Assembly: GCA_022013615.1 (NCBI GenBank)
Contig: JAKLQB010000424.1
Span: forward strand, 1-5,603
DNA from: Desulfobacterales bacterium
GTDB lineage: Bacteria; Desulfobacterota; DSM-4660; Desulfatiglandales; Desulfatiglandaceae
DNA length: 5,603 nucleotides
Direction: 5' to 3'
The notes beneath the pieces were generated by a model. It did not search any database. It was given only the letters and a program-made list of their open reading frames with translations, and was not told the DNA's origin. The position numbers and the translations under genes were made by a program. This document shows, in pieces, positions 1 through 5,603 of this stretch (its first letter is position 1; the number at the start of each line of letters is the position of its first letter).

Positions 1-327
1 GGTATTACGGTGGGTGACTGTGCGAGGATTAGCAAAGAAATCAGTGCCCTGATTGAAGCGAAAGATGTTTTTCAGCATGAATATGTTTTGGAGGTTTCCT
101 CTCCTGGACTCAACAGACCGCTCAAGAGGGAGAGGGACTTTCAGCGGGCGGTTGGAAAGAAGATAAAAGTTAAAATGCTTAATCCTGTGAACGACCGGAA
201 AAATTTCACGGGGTATTTAAAGGCATATAAAAATGGAATATTGTATATTGAGATGACGAATAAGCTGGTTCCCCTGCCTTGGCAGGATGTGAAAAAAGCC
301 AACCTCGTTTATGAGTTTGAAAATTGA
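1..327 (+). CDS. rimP: Ribosome maturation factor RimP (3' part; start lies upstream of window)
   Basis: RimP is a cytoplasmic assembly factor that binds the free 30S subunit and helps its maturation. The reading frame is open from base 1, so the first visible ATG/GTG codons are not the start; 108 C-terminal residues are visible, about two thirds of a typical protein of 150-165 residues. The visible part begins in the N-terminal alpha/beta domain and contains the family signature LEVSSPGLNRPL (visible residues about 31-42), which is the strongest evidence. It then runs into the SH3-like C-terminal domain and ends with the characteristic KKANLV stretch just before the terminus. Its position directly upstream of nusA is the standard arrangement. 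No frame damage is seen. The call is firm; only the 5' end is missing. Confidence 0.96.
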   Translation, partial: GITVGDCARISKEISALIEAKDVFQHEYVLEVSSPGLNRPLKRERDFQRAVGKKIKVKMLNPVNDRKNFTGYLKAYKNGILYIEMTNKLVPLPWQDVKKANLVYEFEN

Positions 328-345
328 AAAGACTTAACTTTTGGT

Positions 346-349
346 GGAG
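346..349 (+). promoter_or_regulatory. Shine-Dalgarno deciding the nusA start
   Basis: GGAG lies 9 nt upstream of ATG 359, a normal spacing. It overlaps the in-frame TTG (341) and GTG (344) codons, which have no comparable site in front of them. This favours ATG 359 as the nusA start. Confidence 0.6.
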
Positions 350-358
350 AAGAGTGAC

Positions 359-1696
359 ATGGTTTCAGATTTAACCAGGATGATTGACCAGGTAAGCCGT
401 GAGAAGGCTGTCGAGCAAGACGTGCTTATTAAGGCGCTTGAGGAAGCAGTAAAGGCAGCGGCTCGAAAAAAATATGGCCCGGACTACGATCTGGAAGTAA
501 CTTTCAATGAGGAATTGGGGGAGATCGAAGTTTTTGAATTTAAAGAAGTGGTTGAAAAAGTAACTAACGAGCATGTTCAGGTAAGCCTCGAGGAAGCCCA
601 CAGGATGGATCCCGAGTCTGAATTTGGAGACAGCCTCGGTATAAAGATGGATACGGACACGTTTGGCAGAATCGCCGCCCAATCAGCCAAACAGGTTATA
701 ATGCAGCGATTGAAGGAGGCGGAAAGAGACATTGTCTACGATGATTTTAAAGATAGACAGGGAGAGATCATTAATGGAATTGTGCAGCGATTTGACAGAG
801 GCTCCATCATTGTAAATCTTGGCCGGACAGAGGCAGAGCTGCCGCCAAAAGAACAGGTCCCAAAGGAATCCTACAAACAAGGGGATCGGATCAGGGCATA
901 TATCTTGGATGTGAGACAATTCAGTCGCGGACCCCAGATAATCCTTTCCCGGACTCACCCAAATTTTGTATCCGCCCTTTTTGAGAATGAGGTTCCTGAA
1001 ATTCCTGAGGGCATTGTTCAGATAATGCAGGTTGCGAGAGAGCCCGGAGGCAGGACAAAGATTGCTGTTGCATCAAAGGATGCCGATGTAGATCCGGTTG
1101 GTGCATGCGTGGGGATGAAAGGGCGAAGAGTTCAGGCGGTGGTGCAGGAACTGCGGGGCGAAAAAATAGATATTGTCGCCTGGCATCCTGATGCGGCCAA
1201 ATTCATTTGCAATGCACTGTCGCCAGCTGAAATCATAAGGGTAATCGTTGATGAGGACAATCGCTCCATGGAAGTGGTGGTACAGGATGACCAGTTATCT
1301 CTCGCCATTGGCAAGAGAGGTCAGAATGTGAGATTAGCTTCCAGATTGAGCGGGTGGAGATTGGACGTTAACAGCGAAAGCAATTACAACAAGACCTTAA
1401 AAGACGGTTACAAATCGCTTTTAGAGTTGCCGGGAGTGGGGGAGAAAAGAGCCACTGACCTCTATGCGGAAGGCTTCAGGTCAAGTCGCGATGTGGCTGG
1501 TGCTAGGGTAGCTGACCTGGTTGTTGTTGACGGGATTAGCGAAAAGGGGGCTGAGAAACTTATTGAGAGTGCCATCCAATATATCCATGAAGAAACGGCC
1601 CGTTTGAATTCGAAAAAAAACACGGAATCTGAAGATACAGTATTGCCGGGCAGTGATAAAGCTGTGAGTGAAATGGTAGCCGATGGGGAAGGATAA
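359..1696 (+). CDS. nusA: Transcription elongation/termination factor NusA
   Basis: NusA binds RNA polymerase and nascent RNA and affects pausing, intrinsic termination and antitermination. ATG 359 gives 445 residues beginning MVSDLTRMIDQVS, which matches the usual NusA N-terminus; an in-frame TTG at 341 would add six residues but overlaps the ribosome binding site. Domains in order are: polymerase-binding N-terminal domain (about 1-125); S1 domain (about 133-200, ending ILSRTHP); KH1 with a GMKG loop (252-255); KH2 with a GKRG loop (318-321); and a tandem helix-hairpin-helix region (about 345-412, with PGVG at 358-361 and DGIS at 391-394). An acidic, probably disordered tail of about 30 residues follows. 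B. subtilis NusA stops after KH2 and E. coli NusA has two C-terminal acidic repeats, so a single (HhH)2 unit makes this an intermediate form. Its 3' end overlaps ylxR by 14 nt. Confidence 0.97.
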   Translation: MVSDLTRMIDQVSREKAVEQDVLIKALEEAVKAAARKKYGPDYDLEVTFNEELGEIEVFEFKEVVEKVTNEHVQVSLEEAHRMDPESEFGDSLGIKMDTDTFGRIAAQSAKQVIMQRLKEAERDIVYDDFKDRQGEIINGIVQRFDRGSIIVNLGRTEAELPPKEQVPKESYKQGDRIRAYILDVRQFSRGPQIILSRTHPNFVSALFENEVPEIPEGIVQIMQVAREPGGRTKIAVASKDADVDPVGACVGMKGRRVQAVVQELRGEKIDIVAWHPDAAKFICNALSPAEIIRVIVDEDNRSMEVVVQDDQLSLAIGKRGQNVRLASRLSGWRLDVNSESNYNKTLKDGYKSLLELPGVGEKRATDLYAEGFRSSRDVAGARVADLVVVDGISEKGAEKLIESAIQYIHEETARLNSKKNTESEDTVLPGSDKAVSEMVADGEG

Positions 1697-1946
1697 AGGG
1701 CATATACCCATAAGAACGTGTGTATCATGCGGGGCAAAACGCAATAAAAAGGAATTGATTCGACTGGTATTAGATGCTCAGGGAGTGGTAATCAGGGATG
1801 ATTCTGGCAAGGGTGAGGGTAGAGGTGCTTATGTCTGTATGAGCAAATCCTGCTGGGAGAACCTAATGAGGGGTAGACTTCTTAACAGGGCTTTTAGAAA
1901 AGAGGTCCCCATCGTCGTGCATGCGGGCTGCCACTTCTGGCGGTAA
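1683..1946 (+). CDS. ylxR: YlxR/RnpM family RNA-binding protein
   Basis: This 87-residue basic protein belongs to the YlxR (DUF448) family. The B. subtilis member has been renamed RnpM because it binds and modulates RNase P; that role here is transferred by family. Visible signatures are RTCVSC (11-16), KKELIRLV (22-29), GRGAYVC (46-52) and a second Cys at 57 in the KSCW segment. Cys 13, 16, 52 and 57 form a possible metal-binding set, although many family members keep only some of these. A basic helix (LLNRAFRKE, 66-74) follows and the C-terminus ends in a short His/Cys-containing tail. The start is well constrained: an in-frame TAG at 1677-1679 lies just upstream. No strong Shine-Dalgarno is seen, so translation is probably coupled to nusA through the 14-nt overlap. 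The position between nusA and infB is diagnostic. Confidence 0.95.
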   Translation: MGKDKGHIPIRTCVSCGAKRNKKELIRLVLDAQGVVIRDDSGKGEGRGAYVCMSKSCWENLMRGRLLNRAFRKEVPIVVHAGCHFWR

Positions 1947-1968
1947 AAAGTCAAGTTTGGGGGAGTAA

Positions 1969-4563
1969 ATGGCGAAAGTCAGGGTCTATGAATTGGCCAA
2001 AGAACTAAGTATTGACAGCAAAGAGCTGGTAGAAAAGTTACTCGGCAGCGGCATGAGTGTCAAGAACTATATGAGTACTCTGGATGAAGATGCTGTTTTG
2101 AAGGCAAAAGAGATTGTCTCTGTCGTTGTATCTGAATTTATTGAAGAGAGAAGGATAAAACCGACCGTCATTCGTCGAAGGAGAAAAATAAAGAAGGTTG
2201 AAGCGGAAATCCCGGCAGCAAAAGCAGAGGAGGAAGCGGGCAAAGAGGGGGTCGAGGACCTAAAGCCGGAAGAACTACAGGAAGAAGACAGGTTGGGTGA
2301 AGCTGTAGCCGGCGAAGATGTTTTGGAGAAGGAAGGGCTCCCAGCGCAAAAGGCGGAACCGGAGATTCCTGCCGAGAAGATCGTTAGACCTGGCGAAGAG
2401 GCCAAGGTCAAGCCAAAAAAGGCAAAAAAGAAAAAGATCGAGCGACCTGCGAAAATCATAAAACGTGCGGAAGAAGGGCCTTTGAGAGAAATCCTGGAAA
2501 AACGTGTTGAGAAAAGGGAGCCGGGACCTCCCGCCCCAAGGCCGATACCTGTAGAACCCGTTAAGGTAACCAGGGAAGCGGCGGAAACAGGCAGACCTGA
2601 AACGCCCTCTGAGAAGAGAAAGAAAAAGAAGAAGGTACAAACGAAAGAGGTTGAGGTAAGAGATTCATTCCGTCGGCGGAAGATAGAGGTATATGAAAAG
2701 GCTGACCTGTATGCAGGGCGTGGCACCAGGCGTAAGGGTAAGATGGCCGGCAGAAAGGGCAAAGAAGTTGTCAAAACAGGTAAACAGACCGAGATTACTG
2801 TTCCAAAGGCTATAAAGAGAAGGATCAAGGTTCAAGAAACTGTTACAATTGCCGAGTTGGCCAAGGCAATGGGAACAAAAGCTGTTGAGTTAATCAAACG
2901 ATTGATGACCCTGGGTTTTACCTCCAATATCAATCAGCCCATAGATTTTGAATCCGCATCTGTTGTGGCGGATGAATTTGGATATGAACTGGAATTGGAT
3001 ATTTTTGAGGAGAAGCACCTGTTTGCCGAAACCGAGGACCGAGCCGAAGATCTGGTACCAAGGCCACCGGTAATCACCATTATGGGGCATGTTGACCATG
3101 GAAAAACCTCTCTGCTCGACTATATACGGAAATCCAATATCATAGGCGGAGAATCGGGTGGAATAACACAGCATATCGGAGCATATTACGTCAAGACTGA
3201 GAGTGGAGACATCGTTTTTCTTGATACTCCCGGCCATGAAGCTTTCACGGCCATGCGGGCAAGGGGTGCCAGAGTAACGGATCTCATCGTGCTTGTTGTG
3301 GCTGCGGACGATGGTGTTATGCCCCAGACGAAAGAGGCAATTAATCACGCCCGTGCGGCCAAGATCCCGATTGTTGTAGCCGTTAACAAGATTGACAAAC
3401 CGGAAGCCAACCAGGAAAAGGTAAAAAGAGAATTGGCTGAGTTGGATCTTTCCCCCGAAGAATGGGGTGGCGACACCATTTTTGGGAATATTTCTGCCAA
3501 GACAGGGGAAGGGGTTGATGAGTTGCTGAACCTGCTCTCGCTTCAGTCCGAAATGCTCGAACTAAAAGGCAATCCCAATAAGCCGGCAAGAGGAGTCATT
3601 ATTGAGGCAAAACTGGACAAGAGTAAAGGTCCTGTAGCAACGGTTCTCATTAAGAATGGAACCCTCCGCGGAGGCGATCATTTCATCTGCGGGGAAAACT
3701 ACGGCAGGGTGAGGGCCATGCTTGATCAGATGGGAAAAAAGATGAAATCTGCAGGTCCGGCCATGCCGGCAGAGATATATGGCATATCGGGTGTGCCCAT
3801 GGCGGGGGATGAGTTCATCGGTGTTCAGGATGAAAAAACCGCAAAACAGGTGATTGAACACCGCAAGGAGAAGAGTAAGAGGCAGGTAGTCGGAAGAAAG
3901 GGTTTGGTCAGCCTTGAGGACCTTTTTGAAAGGATAAAGGAAGGGGATGTAAAGGAGCTCAACATCGTTCTGAAGACAGATGTTCAGGGCTCACTCGAAG
4001 CGGTTGGCGATTCCCTGGTTAAGCAAAGTACAGAAGAGGTCAAACTTAACATAATACATTCTGCAACAGGAGCCATAACAGAATCAGATGTGATGCTTGC
4101 TTCAGCATCAGGAGCCATTATTATCGGTTTCAATGTGAGGGTGAATCCCAGAGTCAGTGGTGTTGCCGAAAAGGAAAAAGTAGACATCCGATACTACGAT
4201 GTAATTTATAACGTGGTAAAGGACATTCGTCTGGCAATGACGGGTCTCCTTGAACCGATTTATAAGGAGAATGTCATCGGCCGCGCCGATGTCAAGGAGG
4301 TATTTCGTATTCCAAAAGTGGGGTCAATTGCAGGTTGTTACGTCACGGACGGTCATGTCGTGCGAAATGCACATGTGAGGCTCCTGCGTGAAGATGTGGT
4401 TGTATTTGATGGCAAACTCGGTTCGCTCAGAAGATTCAAGGAAGATGCCAAAGAAGTCCAGAGCGGATATGAATGCGGTATAGGCCTGGAAAACTTTCAG
4501 GATGTCAAATCAGGGGATGTGTTCGAGGTTTACGAGGTTGAGGAAGTGGAAGCGGAGCTGTAA
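1969..4563 (+). CDS. infB: Translation initiation factor IF-2
   Basis: IF2 is the GTPase that brings fMet-tRNA to the 30S subunit and promotes 50S joining. The 864 residues are typical of long-form IF2. Order: first IF2_N module (about 1-52), a Lys/Glu/Pro-rich low-complexity linker (about 53-282), second IF2_N module (about 285-340), G domain (about 365-535), beta-barrel domain II (about 541-630), domain III (about 648-730), and the fMet-tRNA-binding C-terminal domain (about 755-860, containing the family signature [11 protein letters not shown]). All GTPase motifs are intact: G1 GHVDHGKT (373-380), G2 Thr400 in GGITQH, G3 DTPGH (419-423), G4 NKID (473-476) and G5 SAK (509-511). The purine-rich site GGGGGAG at 1959-1965 is only 3 nt from the ATG, which is short. 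The gap to ylxR is 22 nt and to the DUF503 gene 2 nt, so co-transcription is very likely. Confidence 0.98.
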   Translation: MAKVRVYELAKELSIDSKELVEKLLGSGMSVKNYMSTLDEDAVLKAKEIVSVVVSEFIEERRIKPTVIRRRRKIKKVEAEIPAAKAEEEAGKEGVEDLKPEELQEEDRLGEAVAGEDVLEKEGLPAQKAEPEIPAEKIVRPGEEAKVKPKKAKKKKIERPAKIIKRAEEGPLREILEKRVEKREPGPPAPRPIPVEPVKVTREAAETGRPETPSEKRKKKKKVQTKEVEVRDSFRRRKIEVYEKADLYAGRGTRRKGKMAGRKGKEVVKTGKQTEITVPKAIKRRIKVQETVTIAELAKAMGTKAVELIKRLMTLGFTSNINQPIDFESASVVADEFGYELELDIFEEKHLFAETEDRAEDLVPRPPVITIMGHVDHGKTSLLDYIRKSNIIGGESGGITQHIGAYYVKTESGDIVFLDTPGHEAFTAMRARGARVTDLIVLVVAADDGVMPQTKEAINHARAAKIPIVVAVNKIDKPEANQEKVKRELAELDLSPEEWGGDTIFGNISAKTGEGVDELLNLLSLQSEMLELKGNPNKPARGVIIEAKLDKSKGPVATVLIKNGTLRGGDHFICGENYGRVRAMLDQMGKKMKSAGPAMPAEIYGISGVPMAGDEFIGVQDEKTAKQVIEHRKEKSKRQVVGRKGLVSLEDLFERIKEGDVKELNIVLKTDVQGSLEAVGDSLVKQSTEEVKLNIIHSATGAITESDVMLASASGAIIIGFNVRVNPRVSGVAEKEKVDIRYYDVIYNVVKDIRLAMTGLLEPIYKENVIGRADVKEVFRIPKVGSIAGCYVTDGHVVRNAHVRLLREDVVVFDGKLGSLRRFKEDAKEVQSGYECGIGLENFQDVKSGDVFEVYEVEEVEAEL
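4554..4557 (+). promoter_or_regulatory. Shine-Dalgarno of the DUF503 gene inside infB
   Basis: GGAG sits within the last codons of infB, 8 nt before ATG 4566. It supports that start and suggests translational coupling to infB. Confidence 0.55.
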
Positions 4564-4565
4564 AA

Positions 4566-4853
4566 ATGGTGGTGGGCAGCCTGAAGATAGAATTTCGCTT
4601 AACTGACAATCGATCTCTCAAAGGAAAGCGAAAAGTGGTCAGGAGCATGGTGGATAAGGTTAAATCCAGATTTAATGTGTCTATTGCGGAAGTCGGCTCC
4701 AACGACAAGTGGCAGAAAATCGAGTTGGGAATCAGTGCAGTGGGAAATGACCGGCGTCATATCGATTCCTCTCTAAACCATATCCTCAGTTTCCTTGAGT
4801 CTCTTTATTTAGCAGAAATTGTGCATACTGAAATGGAGATTTTCAATGTGTGA
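4566..4853 (+). CDS. DUF503 family protein (YlxP-like)
   Basis: This 95-residue protein belongs to the DUF503/YlxP family of small conserved proteins encoded next to infB and rbfA. Its molecular function is not firmly established; the operon context points to a role connected with ribosomes or RNA. The sequence follows the family pattern: a hydrophobic first strand (MVVGSLKIEFRL), the signature RSLKGKRKV (about 16-24), the segment RFNVSIAEV (about 35-43), then the W-Q pair in DKWQK, and NDRRHI (about 61-66) before the C-terminal helix and strand. The predicted fold is a small ferredoxin-like alpha/beta domain. No signal peptide or membrane segment is seen. The start is supported by GGAG at 4554-4557 and by the gap of only 2 nt after infB. 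Family assignment is confident; function is open. Confidence 0.93.
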   Translation: MVVGSLKIEFRLTDNRSLKGKRKVVRSMVDKVKSRFNVSIAEVGSNDKWQKIELGISAVGNDRRHIDSSLNHILSFLESLYLAEIVHTEMEIFNV

Positions 4854-4976
4854 AGTGCTTAACCCCTTAATTGAGAAGTTACGGCTGGCCCTTTACACTT
4901 TAGTACCTTAGGAATTATTTCTGTGCATTTTGTGGCAAAAATATTGTATTGGGCTATTTTCACTATCTTAAAATGA

Positions 4977-5004
4977 TTGAATATTTTCGATTGAATATTG
5001 AATA
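4977..5004. repeat. Left-arm heptad repeat (TTGAATA)
   Basis: Four consecutive 7-mers are seen: TTGAATA, a diverged TTTTCGA, TTGAATA and TTGAATA, followed by TTT. The intact unit is the reverse complement of the right-arm unit TATTCAA. Confidence 0.7.
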
Positions 5005-5060
5005 TTTAAGGAATTCTTTCCATTATAAAAGAACCATCATAAAAATGACGGGGACACAAA

Positions 5061-5088
5061 TATTCAATATTCAATAGTCAATAGTCAA
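5061..5088. repeat. Right-arm tandem heptamers (TATTCAA x2, TAGTCAA x2)
   Basis: Four perfect head-to-tail 7-mers are present: TATTCAA twice, then TAGTCAA twice, the two versions differing at one position. This is a short-sequence repeat that could gain or lose units by slippage. It lies 40 nt upstream of the rbfA ATG, in untranslated DNA, so a change in unit number would alter spacing or hairpin pairing but not a reading frame. Confidence 0.85.
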
Positions 5089-5119
5089 TTCCGGCTTGTC
5101 CGGGTTAGGCACTTCTCTT

Positions 5120-5122
5120 AGG
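5120..5122 (+). promoter_or_regulatory. Weak Shine-Dalgarno of rbfA
   Basis: AGG lies 6 nt before ATG 5129. It is a minimal site, but it favours the ATG over the in-frame TTG at 5096, which would add 11 residues unlike the start of known RbfA proteins. Confidence 0.4.
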
Positions 5123-5128
5123 TTGTTC

Positions 5129-5494
5129 ATGTTAGCTGGTAAGCGCTCAGTGAGAGTCGGCGATCAGATCCAAAAGGAGGTTTCAATCACCCTCCTTGAA
5201 AGGGTCAAAGATCCCAGGGTAAAAGGCGTCACAGTGACCGGAATCCGCCTTAGTGATGATCTTAAACTGGCCAGGATCTATTACAGTGTGATGGGTTCGA
5301 AGGATCAGATCGAAAGGGCTCAAGCAGGCTTAGACAGTGCCAGGGGTTTTATCAAGAGGCAAATCGGTCTACGAATGGGGTTGAGGTATGTTCCCGAAAT
5401 TACATTCGTGCATGACTCATCTCTCGAGAAGGGCAGCTATATGGACAAGCTCTTTGTTGAAATAGGGCTGGATAAAGAGGGCGAAAGTGCCTGA
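5129..5494 (+). CDS. rbfA: 30S ribosome-binding factor RbfA
   Basis: RbfA is a single KH-like domain protein that binds the immature 30S subunit near the 5' helix of 16S rRNA, helps late maturation, and is important in the cold in E. coli. From ATG 5129 the product has 121 residues, normal for the family. Visible features are RVGDQIQKEVS (9-19, first helix), VKDPRVKGVTVTGI (26-39, the conserved DPR and following strand), LKLARIYYSV (45-54), the AxG kink typical of RbfA's KH fold (Ala71-Arg72-Gly73), and YVPEITF followed by DSSLEKG near the C-terminus. Unlike the upstream genes it follows a 275-nt gap containing an inverted repeat, so it may be partly uncoupled from infB. Its last 8 nt overlap the next gene. 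Confidence 0.96.
   Translation: MLAGKRSVRVGDQIQKEVSITLLERVKDPRVKGVTVTGIRLSDDLKLARIYYSVMGSKDQIERAQAGLDSARGFIKRQIGLRMGLRYVPEITFVHDSSLEKGSYMDKLFVEIGLDKEGESA
5477..5480 (+). promoter_or_regulatory. Shine-Dalgarno of the nrnA-like gene inside rbfA
   Basis: GAGG (within AGAGGG) lies 6 nt before GTG 5487, a good spacing. It supports a GTG start that overlaps the rbfA stop region. Confidence 0.55.
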
Positions 5495-5603
5495 TTCAGA
5501 TTCATCACTTCCGAATTTCGAGACATCGCTTAAAAGGATTGTTTCGACGCTTAATGATGGGGGTTCTTTTCTCATTACGACTCATAGGGATCCTGATGCT
5601 GAC
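5487..5603 (+). CDS. DHH-family phosphoesterase, NrnA-like (5' part; runs off window)
   Basis: Only the first 39 codons are visible, starting at GTG 5487 and still open at the window edge. After a short polar leader and one helix (SLKRIVSTLNDG, 14-25) comes a beta strand, SFLITTH (27-33), and the first metal-binding motif HRDPDAD (33-39), where His33, Asp37 and Asp39 match the H-x-x-P-D-x-D pattern of DHH phosphoesterases. In this operon position, right after rbfA, the usual gene encodes the NrnA type (oligoribonuclease and pAp phosphatase), which degrades 2-5 nt RNAs and converts pAp to AMP. The DHH and DHHA1 motifs that would confirm this lie beyond the window, and another DHH-family member cannot be excluded. 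The 8-nt overlap with rbfA suggests coupled translation. Confidence 0.82.
   Translation, partial: MPDSDSSLPNFETSLKRIVSTLNDGGSFLITTHRDPDAD

Larger units (their letters stand above)
4975..5090. repeat. Inverted-repeat (foldback, MITE-like) element with heptad-repeat arms
   Basis: The left arm (4975-5007) and the right arm (5058-5090) are inverted copies that match at 28 of 33 positions by hand alignment. The inner 18 bp (4990-5007 against 5058-5075) pair perfectly. The 50-nt loop (5008-5057) holds two similar 14- to 15-nt units beginning at 5021 (CATTATAAAAGAAC) and 5035 (CATCATAAAAATGAC), then GGGGACAC at 5050-5057. The structure resembles a miniature non-autonomous element or a large extragenic hairpin. 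No transposase frame and no clear target-site duplication are visible, so mobility is inference. As RNA it would form a long A/U-rich hairpin 38 nt before the rbfA start. Confidence 0.75.
4854..5128 (+). other. Non-coding AT-rich gap between the DUF503 gene and rbfA
   Basis: This 275-nt stretch is the only long gap in the operon; the other complete junctions are overlaps or spacers of up to about 31 nt. No convincing coding frame is present. The first 121 nt (4854-4974) show no clear hairpin terminator. A TTTACA at 4892-4897 resembles a -35 box but lacks a good -10 partner. The inverted heptad-repeat element occupies 4975-5090. Its loop contains TATAAA at 5024-5029, a possible -10 box with no well-placed -35. 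A small CCGG-CTTGT-CCGG hairpin (5091-5103) follows, then the rbfA leader. Base composition is clearly more AT-rich than in the flanking genes, which fits an inserted or freely evolving sequence. Confidence 0.8.

Noticed and set aside
341..358. TTG 341 or GTG 344 as the nusA start
   Set aside because: Both overlap the GGAG that serves ATG 359, and the extra residues do not fit the usual NusA N-terminus.
2067..2828. Long minus-strand open frame (253 codons) opposite infB
   Set aside because: It is the complement of the Lys/Glu-rich IF2 linker. Its Ser/Phe/Leu-rich translation has no family features, and the + strand gene is certain.
2890..3348. Minus-strand open frame of 152 codons opposite the IF2 G domain
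   Set aside because: It lies opposite highly conserved GTPase motifs and its translation resembles no known family.
4892..4921. Promoter with TTTACA as -35 box
   Set aside because: At 16-18 nt spacing the -10 candidates (ATTATT, TTATTT, TATTTC) are poor matches, so it is not supported as a feature.
4975..5090. Rho-independent terminator or CRISPR-like repeat
   Set aside because: The stem is almost purely A/T with a 50-nt loop and no GC-rich stem plus T-tract. The repeat units are 7 nt and directly adjacent, with no spacers.
5096..5128. TTG 5096 as the rbfA start
   Set aside because: It falls inside the small CCGG hairpin, has no ribosome binding site, and the added residues do not resemble RbfA.

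Overview
The window carries part of the conserved bacterial nusA-infB translation and transcription operon, all on the + strand: the 3' part of rimP, then nusA, ylxR (rnpM), infB, a DUF503 (ylxP-like) gene, rbfA, and the first 39 codons of a DHH-family phosphoesterase (nrnA-like). This gene order, the moderate GC content, the YlxR and DUF503 genes on either side of infB, and an IF2 with two IF2_N modules joined by a long Lys/Glu-rich linker all suggest a Desulfobacterota (former Deltaproteobacteria) genome. That placement rests on recalled family features, not on a search.

Layout. Positions 1-1968 hold the end of rimP, then nusA (best start ATG 359) and ylxR, which overlaps nusA by 14 nt. Positions 1969-4563 are infB. 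The DUF503 gene follows after 2 nt (4566-4853). Positions 4854-5128 are a 275-nt AT-rich non-coding gap, the only sizeable break in an otherwise nearly gapless operon. It contains an inverted-repeat element (4975-5090) whose arms are built from 7-bp tandem repeats. rbfA (ATG 5129) follows, and the nrnA-like gene starts inside the last codons of rbfA.

The gene products cooperate around the ribosome and RNA. RimP and RbfA mature the 30S subunit, IF2 places initiator tRNA on it, NusA links transcription elongation, termination and antitermination to translation, YlxR/RnpM is an RNA-binding modulator linked to RNase P, and the NrnA-like enzyme would clear nano-RNAs and pAp. The genes themselves are ordinary housekeeping genes. 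The one feature not explained by the operon is the heptad-repeat inverted element in front of rbfA. I see no undescribed multi-gene system, CRISPR array, RNA gene or transposase gene.
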